A stretch of DNA of 64,000 nt from Tiliqua scincoides (taxonomy: Eukaryota > Chordata > Lepidosauria > Squamata > Scincidae), in the NCBI RefSeq assembly GCF_035046505.1, contig NC_089823.1, positions 226,570,604-226,634,603 of the forward strand, given 5' to 3'. Shown here in pieces: positions 33,801-46,763 of the stretch. Made by a program: the position numbers and the translations under genes. Within the stretch, counting starts at the first letter, position 1; every line of letters starts with the position of its first letter. Under the pieces are notes generated by a model. That model was not told where the DNA came from and did not search any database. It worked only from the letters and a program-made list of their open reading frames with translations.

Positions 33801-36800
33801 GTTGGTTGGCAACCTTCAGTCTCGAAAGACTATGGTATAAGCCTACAGCACCCGATATTCCCAGGCGGTCTCCCATCCAAGTACTAACCAGGCCTGACCC
33901 TGCTTAGCTTCTGAGAATCAGACAAGATCGAGCATTCTGGGTGTCACTGCTGAAAAGGCATCCCACATGATAATTGGGCTCATTCATATCATGAAAATAT
34001 GATCAAGATTTGCTATTTTCTCTTCTGTCATTTTCAGCTAATGAGTTCATGAGAGAATAAAGTGCTTATTTCTGGTCATGACCTGCTTAATTACATCACT
34101 TCCTGCTTCATATCACTTCTGGTCCCCAAAAGGCATCAAGAATGCTATTTGTCCCACTGTATGAAATGAGTGACACCCCTGATCTATACATTCGCATTTC
34201 AGCTGATTAAAGACAGGCTTTGAACAGATTTGCCAATCATTTCCTTGGTGCCTTATCCAGACACAGTTGGTTGGCAACCTTCAGTCTCGAAAGACTATGG
34301 TATAAGCCTACAGCACCCGGTATTCCGAAGCGGTCTCCCATCCAAGTACTAACCAGGCCTGACTTTGCTTAGCTTCCAAGATCATGGTATAAGCCTACAG
34401 CACCCGGTATATCCAGACACATACCCCTCATAAAGTAACTCTGTTTTTCAAAACACGGTGAATAAACATATCACTGGGTCAGTACCTGTTGCCAAGGAGG
34501 AACCTGCTTCCATACGATGCCTGGACATCATCTGCAATGGCAAATGAAATGGGTTAGCTTTTTCCCTGAGAAACAGAACAAAGAAGTATGCAGAATTTCA
34601 CTCTGTCACTGGCTGAGATGCAATTTATTCCACAGAAATATGAGCAGAAGCTAGACTGTGGTCCACCCAATGGCCAGTTTCTGGTGACCTGTGGGTTTGC
34701 CACACTCAGTAGGAAGATGCAATCAAGTCACAGCTCCCTGACAAGTGTTCCTGCAGAATATATGGAGTATTGCCAACTTTCCAACCACCTTCTGCTCCTG
34801 CGCCTTTAGCAGTAACGTCATGCACAGACAGGAGCAGTTAGGAACGTTTATCTTCATGTTGTGAAGGTCTTCGGCTACTAGTCTTGCACATCAAGATGCT
34901 TGTTTAAGGCACAGGAACTGGCCAGACTGTTCTTCCTGGTTAGTTGGCAATCATTGAAACGTGTGCAAATATTGTTTGTCATGTCCACACTTTATGTTTT
35001 TCGGTGCATATATAACAAGGCTCAACTGTTCGCCTTGTAATATGCGAAGTGGACTAAAATCCACATCAGACCAATCAGGTTCTGCTTTTCAACCTTTGAT
35101 CATGACATCTACTGAAAAGTACCTTTTTAATGAGCCTTGAGAGCTGCCACCTGACTTGCCAGCAGGGGTCACTGTCTTCATTGTAATTTGGATCCAAGTC
35201 CTCCAGGTTAAAATTGTCCCTGGTGATGCAAGCAAAGCCGCTCTTGGAATATGTGTCACGAAGCTGTGTCACAGAAAAAAAGGAACCTTGTTAATTTCTC
35301 CCCCATGGAGGTAGATGGAGCTACACACTAATTCAGACAAGTGAGCATTGGAAAATGTCTTCACAGGGCATGCTTCCCCCCATGGGCTCTTTAAAAAAAA
35401 AAGTTTGATCTTGTTATTTGTATCAGACCTTGTATCCCTAATTACAGTGAAATCCCCTCCTAATAAATTTGGCGTTCAGATATTGTTTGAACTTATTTGT
35501 TTGAAAATGTATTATCTGTTCTTCAGCAAAATGTTTCCCAAATAGTTGACAGTAAAACAGCAAAGTCATAAAAAGAGTGACATAATTAGAACAGAGATAA
35601 AAGCCCACAGATAGGAGAATAACTAAAACAAAAATCCATTGGCTGTTTAGAAAAGCCTGATAACACATAAAACATCCTTGCCTATTGCCCAAAATGCAAC
35701 AAAGCACTTGGTAAGTCTCCCCAGGGAGAACATTCTAAACATGGGGGTCACCACAGAAAAGGTCCTCTCCCCAACTGTCACTTGGCTCATGTGAGGTGAA
35801 GGCACCTGCATTAAGGCCCCCAGTGAGAATCTCCATGCATGGACAGGCAGCACATGTGAGAAAAGATGGTCCTTCAGGATAAATCCCTAAGCACAGTTAT
35901 AATAGAAAGCATCTACTGAACCTAGATAGGTCAGGCTGTATATCTGTGCCTGTGATCTATGTGTATCTGTGATCTATGTGAATCGAACCTGCGTTTGGTT
36001 TTATGTGGCACTCTTGTTTTGGGTTGTTTATTTTGAGCTACCTAGAGGCAAGGATTTCTGGAACCTCTATAAAATAAATGATGCACTGTCTTCTTCAGCA
36101 ATTTCTGAACATTTATTCAGAGCATTGAGGGGGATACAAAACGCAGGAGATAACAGGGGTCGGGGTGGGGAGTGAGAGAGAAACTGGATATCCCCCTAAG
36201 ATACAAGAAGAGATGTCCTACACAGAACAACAGTCTGATAAAGAGAACTCATAAATACGAATTAGGCAACCAACAAAAACAGTCTTATCATATGCCAAGT
36301 GTTCAAGAAAATCCAGAAATTGTTCTTCACTTCTCAAAGTTTCTATCATGCCCCAACCATGAGTGGGCTCCCAATGCAAAGGGGAAGGAGACTGCCGTAT
36401 TAGAAAGGCCTAAACCCCAACACTGAGCTGGACTTTGTCAGCCAGGAGCCCTCAAGCCAGAGAATCCCAAGTTGGGACCCCCAAAGATAGCACCCTCTTC
36501 CACACCAATGCCCCCAAGTTCTCCAGTGCCTGCTCACTAGTTCAAGCAATTCACCAGCCAGGAAGTGACAGAGTGACAGACAGTGTGTTTCTGCATGGCA
36601 AGCATGCACTCAACCATAAGCTTTGATGCCTATCCATGAACTGAGCCCTACTGAAAGCTATAGAACAGTGATTTTCAAGCAGTGTGCCACGGCACATTGG
36701 TGTGTTGTGAATGGTCTGAAGGGGTGCCGAGGGAGTTAGGGGGAGAGTCATTTATTAGTAGGGCCACTGGGGGGGGAGACCCCCTACCCAGCAGTGTAGT

Positions 36801-39800
36801 GTGCCTTGTCAATTGTCAAAAACAGATGGTGTGCCTTGACAATTTTAGCGCTTTGTCTGTGTGCCTTGAGTTGAAAAAAGATTGAAAATCACTGCTATAG
36901 AATATGCAGCACAATCTTAAATACTCAGTTTAACATGTCAGAAATAACAGGCGTATTTTTTTTAAAACAATATAAGATATGCATTCAGATTTAATGGCCT
37001 TTTGGCATTAACAGACAACCTTTCCACTCTTACAGTTGAAGCCTATGCATGTCTACTGAGAAGTAAGTCCCACTGCATTCAATAGAGCTTACTCCCAGGA
37101 AAGTGTGTTTACAACTGCAGCCTTAACTTGCAAAATCAAGGGTTCACCATATGCAATGGTGCATCACCACAACACCAACCACCTGGGGCATTGCCCCGCC
37201 CACTGCATGAGAGGAGGTCCATCATGGGAGTGACGGGCTGGCCTCCCACACCAGGTGACGCACCCTAGTGATGCCATTGAGTGGATGTATTCCAGTAAGT
37301 CAGCCATTTTATGGCCCAATCCTAACCAATTTTCCAGTGCCAGTGCAGCTGTGCCAATGGGTCATGCACTGCATCTTGTGGTGGGGCAGCAGTCACAGAG
37401 GCCTCCTTAAGGTATGGGAACATTTGTTCCCTTACCTTGGGATTGCATTGTGGCTACATCAGTGCTGGAAAATTGGATAGGATTGGGCCCTGAACAGGCT
37501 GGATAGTTTTTGATAATGGAGCCTTTATTTAAAAGTACAAATCACGATTCTACTACCAGAATGCCAAAGGGTGCCTTTCAAGGCAGTCTGGTTGATAGTC
37601 TGGGTAAGGGAGAGGAAAAAGGTGACGGAATAAGAGAAATGCACCTTCTCTATCCCCATAATGCAGAGTTAGGAAAAGTACGTCCCAGGACGATAGATTC
37701 AGCCCATGAGACTGATCCAGCCTTGCTACTTGTTCATATCCATGGTTTTTAGACCCTTCTCCCATAAGTACATAAGAACATAAGAACAGCCCCACTGGAT
37801 CAGGCCATAGGCCCATCTAGTCCAGCTTCCTGTATCTCACAGCGGCCCACCAAATGCCCCAGGGAGCACACCAGATAACAAGAGACCTCATCCTGGTGCC
37901 CTCCCTTGCATCTGGCATTCTGACATAACCCATTTCTAAAATCAGGAGGTTGCGCATACACATCATGTCTTGTACCCCATAATGGATTTTTCCTCCAGAA
38001 ACTTGTCCAATCCCCTTTTAAAGGCGTGCAGGCCAGTCGCTATCACATACACACCAATACTGGCAATTGCTTGCCAAAACAGAGCACCCTCACTCCCAGA
38101 AGCAAATAAATGTGTAGGGGCTCAGCAGAAAGGCCTGAGCATGAACAAGGATGCGCTCTGCCTGTGAGCAGCGGGCGCCAAAAAGACCTGGCCAAAAACA
38201 AGGGAGGGCAAGAAAGGAAAATTCACTATTTTCCTCTCCAGAACTTCTTCAATTCAAAAAGGAATGCTGAAAAATAATCCTAAAAGAAGACTGTGAACTT
38301 GGTGTATTCAAAGGAGAAAGGGATGCAACATAGTTTCTTGCAGAGCTGGAATCAAAGTTAGTGTGGTAATTATTACATGGATGTCCTCTGGCCCAACCCA
38401 TGATTTCCACCCCCGCTCATGTGGCTCTGGGGCCAAAAGGCTTGCCCATCCCTGCCATAACAACTTGGGTGTGTGGCTGCTGTTGAATCCTTTGGCAATC
38501 CCTCCTCAAGCTGGCGCCGAGCATGGTGGAAGATGGAATGGTGCCCTATCAGTGATTTAGGAGGACTAGAAGAAAGGGTTGACTTGCACAATCCAGGACT
38601 GGAATGATAATTCAAAATCATTTTAATTTATCACATGGCAAAGACAAAAAAACAAAGAGTATTCATATTTTTTTTAACCCCACTAAGAACATCTACCTTT
38701 TTAATAAAACTACTTCACTGAAAATGGTATTAACAGTACTGTGGGCTTTTGTATTGGCCCTTTAGAGTCCTGGATGATGGAGGAGCACCCAACCTTGGAA
38801 GGAAGCCAATATCCTCATGTCAGTTTGGAAGCAGGTTCTCTCTTCTTCCACTGGCCATTCCATCTTCATTTGGTGACCACCATCTACAACAGCAACATGT
38901 TATGCTTAGTACAGATTTTTTACCACTCACACCTCTCCTCCTTGCTCCCCTCTAATTCTGAAATGGAATGCCAAAGTATCTCTCAAAGTGAATGTACCAA
39001 AGCAGACATGTGGAGAGTGTTTCAGCCACCATCAATAGAGTCTTCTTCTCTTGGACTATTTTGGCTTCTCTTGTGGACCTACAATTCAAAAGAAGAAGAA
39101 AAGTCTTCAGGCTATAGAACTTTCTTCATCTCTTTTACTTGCCCAACCTATAATCTTGAGTGCCAGTCACGTATTGCAATCCCAAATATACATACCTATG
39201 CATGGATTTGTTGGTGAAAGTTGTTATCACCTCCTCTGGTTTCATCTTCTAAAAAAAGTTGGACTTTTTTCACTCTTCCCTGGTGATGCTCTGTGGAAAC
39301 TCACTCCTCCATCTCTCAATCCTTTGGTCTTTCCATTCCCCCTCTTTTCCCCGTTCTGTCTCAGGGCACTTATGGGTCAACCTCCTTTATGGATCACGCA
39401 GAAATGTTTCAAGTTAGCTGTGGCCTTTGGCAAGCCCATTCTCATGCACGAGAGTCAAATATCTTCAGATGCAGTCCTATTTCCCATTGCATGGAACAAG
39501 AAGGCGAAAGAAGAGCTGCAGACATGCTGTAGAACTACCAGAAACCATGGCAAGACACTTCACCATTCAAGTCTTTTGTTCTCAGTTTTGTAATTAAGCC
39601 AGAAACAGCAGCTAAGCTCATTTACCCTCTAACCTGGCTTGTTCTGACTTGGTTGCACCCCAAGGAGCTTAACTGCCTCTCTGTTGAGTAGTTCCCCACA
39701 ACATGAGTCAGCAGGTAAAGGACTGTGTGAGAAAACAGCAGGAAGCATCTGGTAGTTTGATCTGGTCTGCAGACTGCTCTAGACCTGAGCTTGCTGCACA

Positions 39801-42800
39801 CTCTCTCCTGCTGGCCATTCAAGCCTGTCCTTCCCTAGGGCATCACTAAATCCTCCAGCTTAAGTGAAAAGCCACTGGAATCTGAAAGGGAAAAAAGAGG
39901 ACACTTCAAACAGAAAGACCATTCCTCACATTCTTCTTCTACTCCAGCAAAGATACCTTAAGCTCCAAATGCTGGTGCTCTGAGGCATGCTCTCACCGGA
40001 CAAAATTCTTGGAGAGTCAGCTCTTCTAGTGTCTTCAGGCAAAATACTAATTCAAATTATATGAGGCATCAAATTATATGAGGCATCCACAAAGCTGAAT
40101 GCGACATTTCTCATTTTCCATCTGCACCACTCAGGACAGAGTGTGTGATCTTCTCTCTCCAGAACTCTCTTTTTGTTGTGTTCATTCTCTACCGAAGCCA
40201 GTGTTGAATCTCTGCTGAAGGATAACAACTGTCAACTAAATCAGGCCTGTGTGCTGAATGTGGCTCCTTAAAGCAATTTATCCGGTTCCCATTATAATTG
40301 GGCTCTCCTAGCTTGATAATTGGCCTCTCTCATATCTTGAAAATAGGAACAAGATTTGCACATTTTCTCTTCTGTCATTTGCAGCTAATGACTTTTGATG
40401 TGAGAACAAAATACTTGTTTCTGGCTCAGTGAGTCAGTGCTCTTTCCTCCCAAAAATGTGTTTCACACCATTGTTTCTGTCTCTGTCCTTTCCGCCCTGT
40501 GCTGTTCGCTTAACTCTTTCCTTTTTCCCAGAGCCAGAATTCTTATTCAAACTTGTCCGTCTGTCTGACTTTTTGCCTGATATTTTGCAGGATTGAATCT
40601 CATTGTATTTCTGCTCTGAATCAGAAATCTTCCCCAAATCTGATCTTGTCAAGACAGCATTATTTTCCAGGCTCTGATTGGAAGCCTCCACTCATATATG
40701 CCTTGACAAGTATGCAGTCAGACCAATAGTGAAAGTGGCTTATTACCCTTTTTCCAGAGGGGCTAAGGGCCCCATCCTATCCAATTTTCCAGTGCTGGTG
40801 CAGTCGTGCCAGTGGGGTGTGCACTGCATCCTGTGGTATAGGGGCAGTCACTGGGGCCTTCTTAAGGTATGGGAGCATGTGTTCCCTTTCCATGGGGCTG
40901 CATTGTGGCTACACCGTAGCTGGAAAGTTGGATAGGATTGGGCCCTGAATGATCTAAAACAGGGGCTGACTTTTACACCCACAAACAGGTGAGAACCCTT
41001 TCATATATGTACACAGTGTCAAAGTTCTTCTCTTCAATGACTTTCTTCAGGTTTCCACAAAGCAACTGTAAGAAGGAAGTTGCTCACCCCAGAATCGGAG
41101 ACAGGGAATGATAATGATTTTTTTCTTTCTTTTTGAGTTCCTCATCTAGTTTCTACTCACCACAGAAAATTTCCCCTGAACTACTTCCTTATCACTCTTA
41201 GAAGCCATTCACACATAAGAAGAACCCTGCTGAATCCAGCCAAAGACTCATCTAGTCCAGCTTTTGGCATCTCACAGTGGCCTAACAGATGCCCTCAGGG
41301 AGCAAGCAAGACAACAACAGACCCATATCCTGTTGCCACTCCCTTACATCTGGCATTCAGAGATAGGCTACCTCTTAAACCCAGAAGTTGCACACAATTA
41401 TCATGGCTTGTAACCTGTGATGGATTTTTCCTCCATAAACTTGTCCAATCCCCTTTGAAAGGCACGTAGGCCATAAACCATCACCACAACCTGTGGGAAC
41501 AAGTTCTGCAGCTCAATCACATGCTGAGTAAAGAAATATTTTCTTTGGTCTGTTCTAACTCTCACACTAGTAAATTTCAGTGGATGTCTCCTGATTCTGG
41601 GAGAGAATTTCCCTTTATCCACTCTATCCATCCAATGCATAATTTTATACATCTCACAGTTCAATACTAACTAAATTCCCGCAAGGAGATACAGCAATGC
41701 TAGCCCAGCCTGCTCTACATCCTGCTCGGGAATTTCAGCAGCTAGAGGTCTCCTCAATTTAAGGGGACATTTAACCCAAATACAGTGATGCCTCGCAAGA
41801 CGAATGCCTTGCGCAACGGAAAACTCACAAGACGAAAGCGTTTTGTGATTTTTTTGGTGACTCGCAAGACGAATTTTTCTATGGCCGTGCTTCGCAAGAC
41901 GAATTTTTTTGCATTTTTTTTTTTTGGTTTGTTTTAAATTGCGCTTCGCAAGACGAAAATTTCGCAATACGAAATGATTCGCAGAACGAATTAATTTCGT
42001 CTTGCGAGGCACCACTGTAAGCTGCAGTTAATCTGGACCCGCACCAACAATATCACTGGCTCAAGTCTGAGTTGATCCATTTTAGCAGACCAGGGCCCAG
42101 GAAGGGAGGCTAGGATACACGCACCCTGGTTCCACCAATCCTGCTCCCCTCCCAGACCTGATCAGCCCATCCCTTCCTTGTTGCCACCTTCCCTCCACCC
42201 CATACATCCATATGCCTGTTGACCTTTTCAAAGAATTCTAAAAGGTTTGTGAGGCAAGAATTACCCTTGCAAAAGCCATGCTGATTCTCCCTTAGCAAGG
42301 CTTCTCCCTCAGCAAGGAGGAAGATGATGATGAGCCACCGGCAGTAAGGAGAACCAATGGGTGGTGGAGTAGCTTTTGAAGGTGGAGGCTGGCATTCTGG
42401 GACAGAGGGAAGGCAGGGCAGGAGAGGGACTGGTCTGGAAGAGGAGCTGGACTGGCAGAGATGTCCTCTGCCAGATCCTATCCCCCACATTGGGCTGCAA
42501 AGCCCGACATGGGGCTTCTCTTGTCTATGCCAGCAAAATAGCTGGTGTAGACACAAGTAGCCCCACTGCAGGGCCTGGGGCTTTCTTCAGAGGAAGCAGA
42601 TGAAAGTTCCCACCCCCTGAGGAGACCTCTGTTGGCCTCCCTGGCCCCGCTGGATGCAATGGTTGCCATTTTGGTGCCGCTGCAACTGGCAACTATGGGG
42701 AGCTTAGGACTGGGCTGCTCATTTAGTCATGAGGGACCCATTCAGGAAGTGGTAACTGCCCAAGCTCTTCTGCTGTGAAGACAGATGCAATAAACTCATT

Positions 42801-45800
42801 TACTCTGAAGGTATGACCCACAGAGATATAAACAGGATTTGATCCAGAGCAGAAAATAGCCAATTCCTTGGCAAGGGGAGGAAAGAGTTTCAAAACTCTT
42901 TCCGAAAGGTAACCTAGATGGCAATCCTATCTATACTTACCAGGAAGTAAGCCCCATGCACTATAATGGGACTTATTTCAGAGTAGACATCCATAGGCTT
43001 GGGCTCCTAATTTGATCTGCAGTTCACCACCTCTCTGGGTGACTCCATTCCCAACACAAACTGTCTTTTGATTCTTTTTTCCCCAAAGACTCCCACCAGA
43101 CACAGTTGGAAATTCCCTATTGTGTAGCATTTCTAGACTGAAAGTGATAACTGTGTTTCAATGCCGGGTGTTTTTCATGACTATTTTCAGCCCACAAGTC
43201 GAATCCTTCAATTAGCCCTGGAGCTCTGTGTAGGAGTCAACGCTCTTGTGATAACCAGAGCTTTATTCAGGATATGTGGTTTAGTTGCTCAGCCTGACCT
43301 GAGACACAATTCCGACTCATTCTGAGAAAAGCAACCGGGGAGAAACTAAAATGGTTACTGATTGACCGTCTGCTTGTTTCAGTGCTAACTTGCATTGTTA
43401 TCTAACCACTTTTTTATTATACATAGAGGCAGACAGAATCCATAACTATGCCCCACTTACAGATTTGCCCCCCTCTCTACACTCAGTTGAAAAAAAAACA
43501 GAAGAGGAAAAAAGCAAGGGGGGCAGAAGAGGGGATCAGGCAACAAGAGCCAGAAAAAATATTTCTAAGAAATGAGGCCAAATACTATAGAAAATATTAG
43601 CACAAGCATCTCTTCCACTGAATGTCACCCAACCCATCACTAAGCCCTTCTATTATTAAATTGGAATGGGGCAGGAATCTTCTCTGAAAATAGCTTTGAT
43701 CTCCAACAGAACTGCAGGCTGAGATTGGCAATTTTTTACACTAGAGTTAAAGCAAAACAAACAGGATTCTGCACCAAAGTAATCCAAATCGTGAGATTAA
43801 GACCGCAATCCTAAGCATGACTGCTTGGAGGCAGGTTCCACTGAATACAATGGGACCTGCTTCTACATAACATGTGTAGGTTTGTACCACAATGTTGCAT
43901 TTCCTAGGCACACTTACTTGGGAGTAAAATCTATTGAACTGAGAGGCATTTTCCTTCCAACCCAGAATGTATACTGGCCTGGACGCCTTTAAAAGGGGAT
44001 TGGACAAGTTTCTGGAGGAAAAATCCATTATGGGGTACAAGCCATGATGTGTATGCGCAACCTCCTGATTTTAGAAATGGGCTGTCAGAAGGCCAGATGC
44101 AAGGGAGGGCACGAGGATGAGGTCTCTTGTTATCTGGTGTGCTCCCTGGGGCATTTGGTAGGCCGCTGTGAGATACAGGAAGCTGGACTTGATGGGCCTA
44201 TGGCCTGATCCAGTGGGGCTGTTCTTATGTTCTTATGTATAGGATTGTGCTTCCCAGAATGCAAATTGAGCACATTTGCAAATCTCATTCTGCTTCCAAG
44301 ATTTTGAACAAATTTGAAGTGGAAAAGAGACATGGCAACTGAGCCATAGGTAGGCCAGTGGGTCAGCAGTCAGAGAACAGTAGCCCAGCAGGTCATCCAG
44401 GGTGGTTTGGGGTAGTCAAGCTGACAGATGGGGTTGCTACTCAGCAGCCTCTGGTTTCTAAGGATGTACATGACTCAACATCCTATCTGGGTCTAAAGCT
44501 TAAGTGCTGTCTGGGTATATGCAATACTTCCTTATCCCAATACTGCACAATCCAGGGGAATTGTTTTTTTTTTCTTTTCTTAAGAAACTTGGAATTTACA
44601 TAATTGCAGCTGTGGCGCACCCACACAGACCTCCCAGGAAATTATATACTAGGAAATAAAAGTGCATGGCAAGATGAGACAAGGATAGTGTTGGTTTGAA
44701 GCAGTCAGACTTAAGATTCTGCAAAACAAAGTTAGCAGTGCGTCTAGGCACATAGGAGCACAGAAAAATCATTCTTTTTGAAAAGGAATGAAAAGAGAAA
44801 AGAGGCACATCTTAATGATCTAGAAAAGAGGCAGCAACAAAACAGTGGCGTAGCTAGAGGGGTTGCAAAGCACTGTTTTGCAGGGAGCCTCACTGCAGCA
44901 TGCAAGCTCTCCCTCCCCTTCGAATCCAATCTGGATGGGGGGGGGAGTAAAACAGAGGGAGAAGGACCACTTGCACACTGCAGTGAGCCTCCCTGTGAAA
45001 CTTAATGCTTTGCACCCCCTCTAGCTATATCACTGCAAATAAACCCCTTCCAGGATAGTTATAGAATGTGTTTTGTGTTTAGGTACAGTGATTGAACCAC
45101 GCACTGTCTCTTAGGCATAATCCACTTGCAAGATTACACCTTTCAGGTGGTGGTGGTGCTAAAATTAGCTAGCATACTCCCACTGCCCGCCCATACACTG
45201 AGTGAACATGTCTGGAAAGGGCTGCATTGTGCCACTTTAAGGCTGTAAAAACCACTTTGAGAAAACTAGAAAAGTGGAACCCATAACAAAGCCATGTGGG
45301 CTGGCCTGCCTCCTCACAAAATCTCCTGTGCAAAGACATTGCCAGTGTCACCTTGGGATTGCATCACACATTTGACAACATTTCCCTGCAAGCCTTTTGG
45401 ACTAACAGGGTCAGCACCAGGCCCTGGGGGTTCTTAATGTGTTAAACCACTGCGCGCACATGTCCATAGTTGCCTAAGGCATCCCCTTCTCTCCAGGCAG
45501 CAGATCTCATGCTCTTTCCACTATCCCCTCTGCTCCCTGGGGCATTTGGTGGGCTGCTGTGAGATACAGGAAGCTGGACTAGATGGGCCTATGGTCTGAT
45601 CCAGTGGGGCTGTTCTTATGTTCTTAAGGAGCTCTGGGAATCAACCAATTGCTTGGGGAGGATGGGGGGGGCATTAAGAAGCGCCAGTGTGAGTCTCATG
45701 TCTCCTCTCTTATGCCCACTCCAACATTAAGCTTGCTCCCAGAAACTCTCTGCAAAGCCATAGAAAGGTGCTGTGACTCTAAATTTTCTTAGCTCCATGT

Positions 45801-46722
45801 GTAGCATCCACAGAGTTAAGTAAATCTAGACAGCAGCTATTTTCAACCAGTGTGCAGATGCACCACAGATGTTTGGACCACAGTGGTTGAAAACAGCTGA
45901 AGAACTCTTCCTGGTTCTGGGGCTCTGCTTCTAGGGCAACTATCTGTAGTAATGAATTGTCTGTCCCTCTTCTTCCACCAACTCTGGATTGATCCTGGAA
46001 AATTCTTTGCAACCCACATCTCAGGGCCCAGTTGGGCTTTCCACTGATGCCATCACATACTCAGAACGTCCCTTTCTAGAAAGTCATTGTTTTTGGATGC
46101 TAGAACCCATGCTTCTGTTTACATGCATTAAGTACACCGCACTCACACTGTTCCATGTAGTCTGCTGTTAACATGACATGATCAGAGGTGGGGCTGATCC
46201 TGACAGAGATGTTTACAACAACTCCAGTTGTTGTCCAGCGCAATCACACTCATATTTCGAGGCAGCCGGTGAAAGATTAGTGTACAACAACCCTGCAGTG
46301 TGATCCAGGGTTTTTATCCAGTTTCCTGACATTTTTAAAAGGAAATGTAGGCTGAGGGATTGAGGTTATGAAGCTGCATGAGAGAAAATGGTGATTATGG
46401 GCAGGAGGTCTGGTCTAGAGGGTAGAGCCTCCATTTGCCTGAAGATAACATCCACAAGGTCACCAGTTCGAGGCCACCAGCACCGTGCGACCTTGAAGCA
46501 GCTGACAAGCTGAGCCAGTTATTCCATCTGCTCTGAGCGTGGGAGGATGGAGGCCAGAATGTGAAACCAGATCAGAAAGAAACATCTGAATGTTATGGTT
46601 CTTGAAAGACAGAACCTTCTTTCAATTGTAAAAATCCCTACGGGATTTAAATAGCCTGCCTATGTAAACCGCCTTGAATAAAGTCTTGAATAAAGACCAA
46701 GAAAGGTGGTATATAAATACCT

Positions 46723-46763
<41 letters not shown>

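Noticed and set aside
46400-46475. tRNA gene
   Set aside because: A- and B-box-like words are present, but there is no intact cloverleaf and the unit continues into a SINE body and tail.
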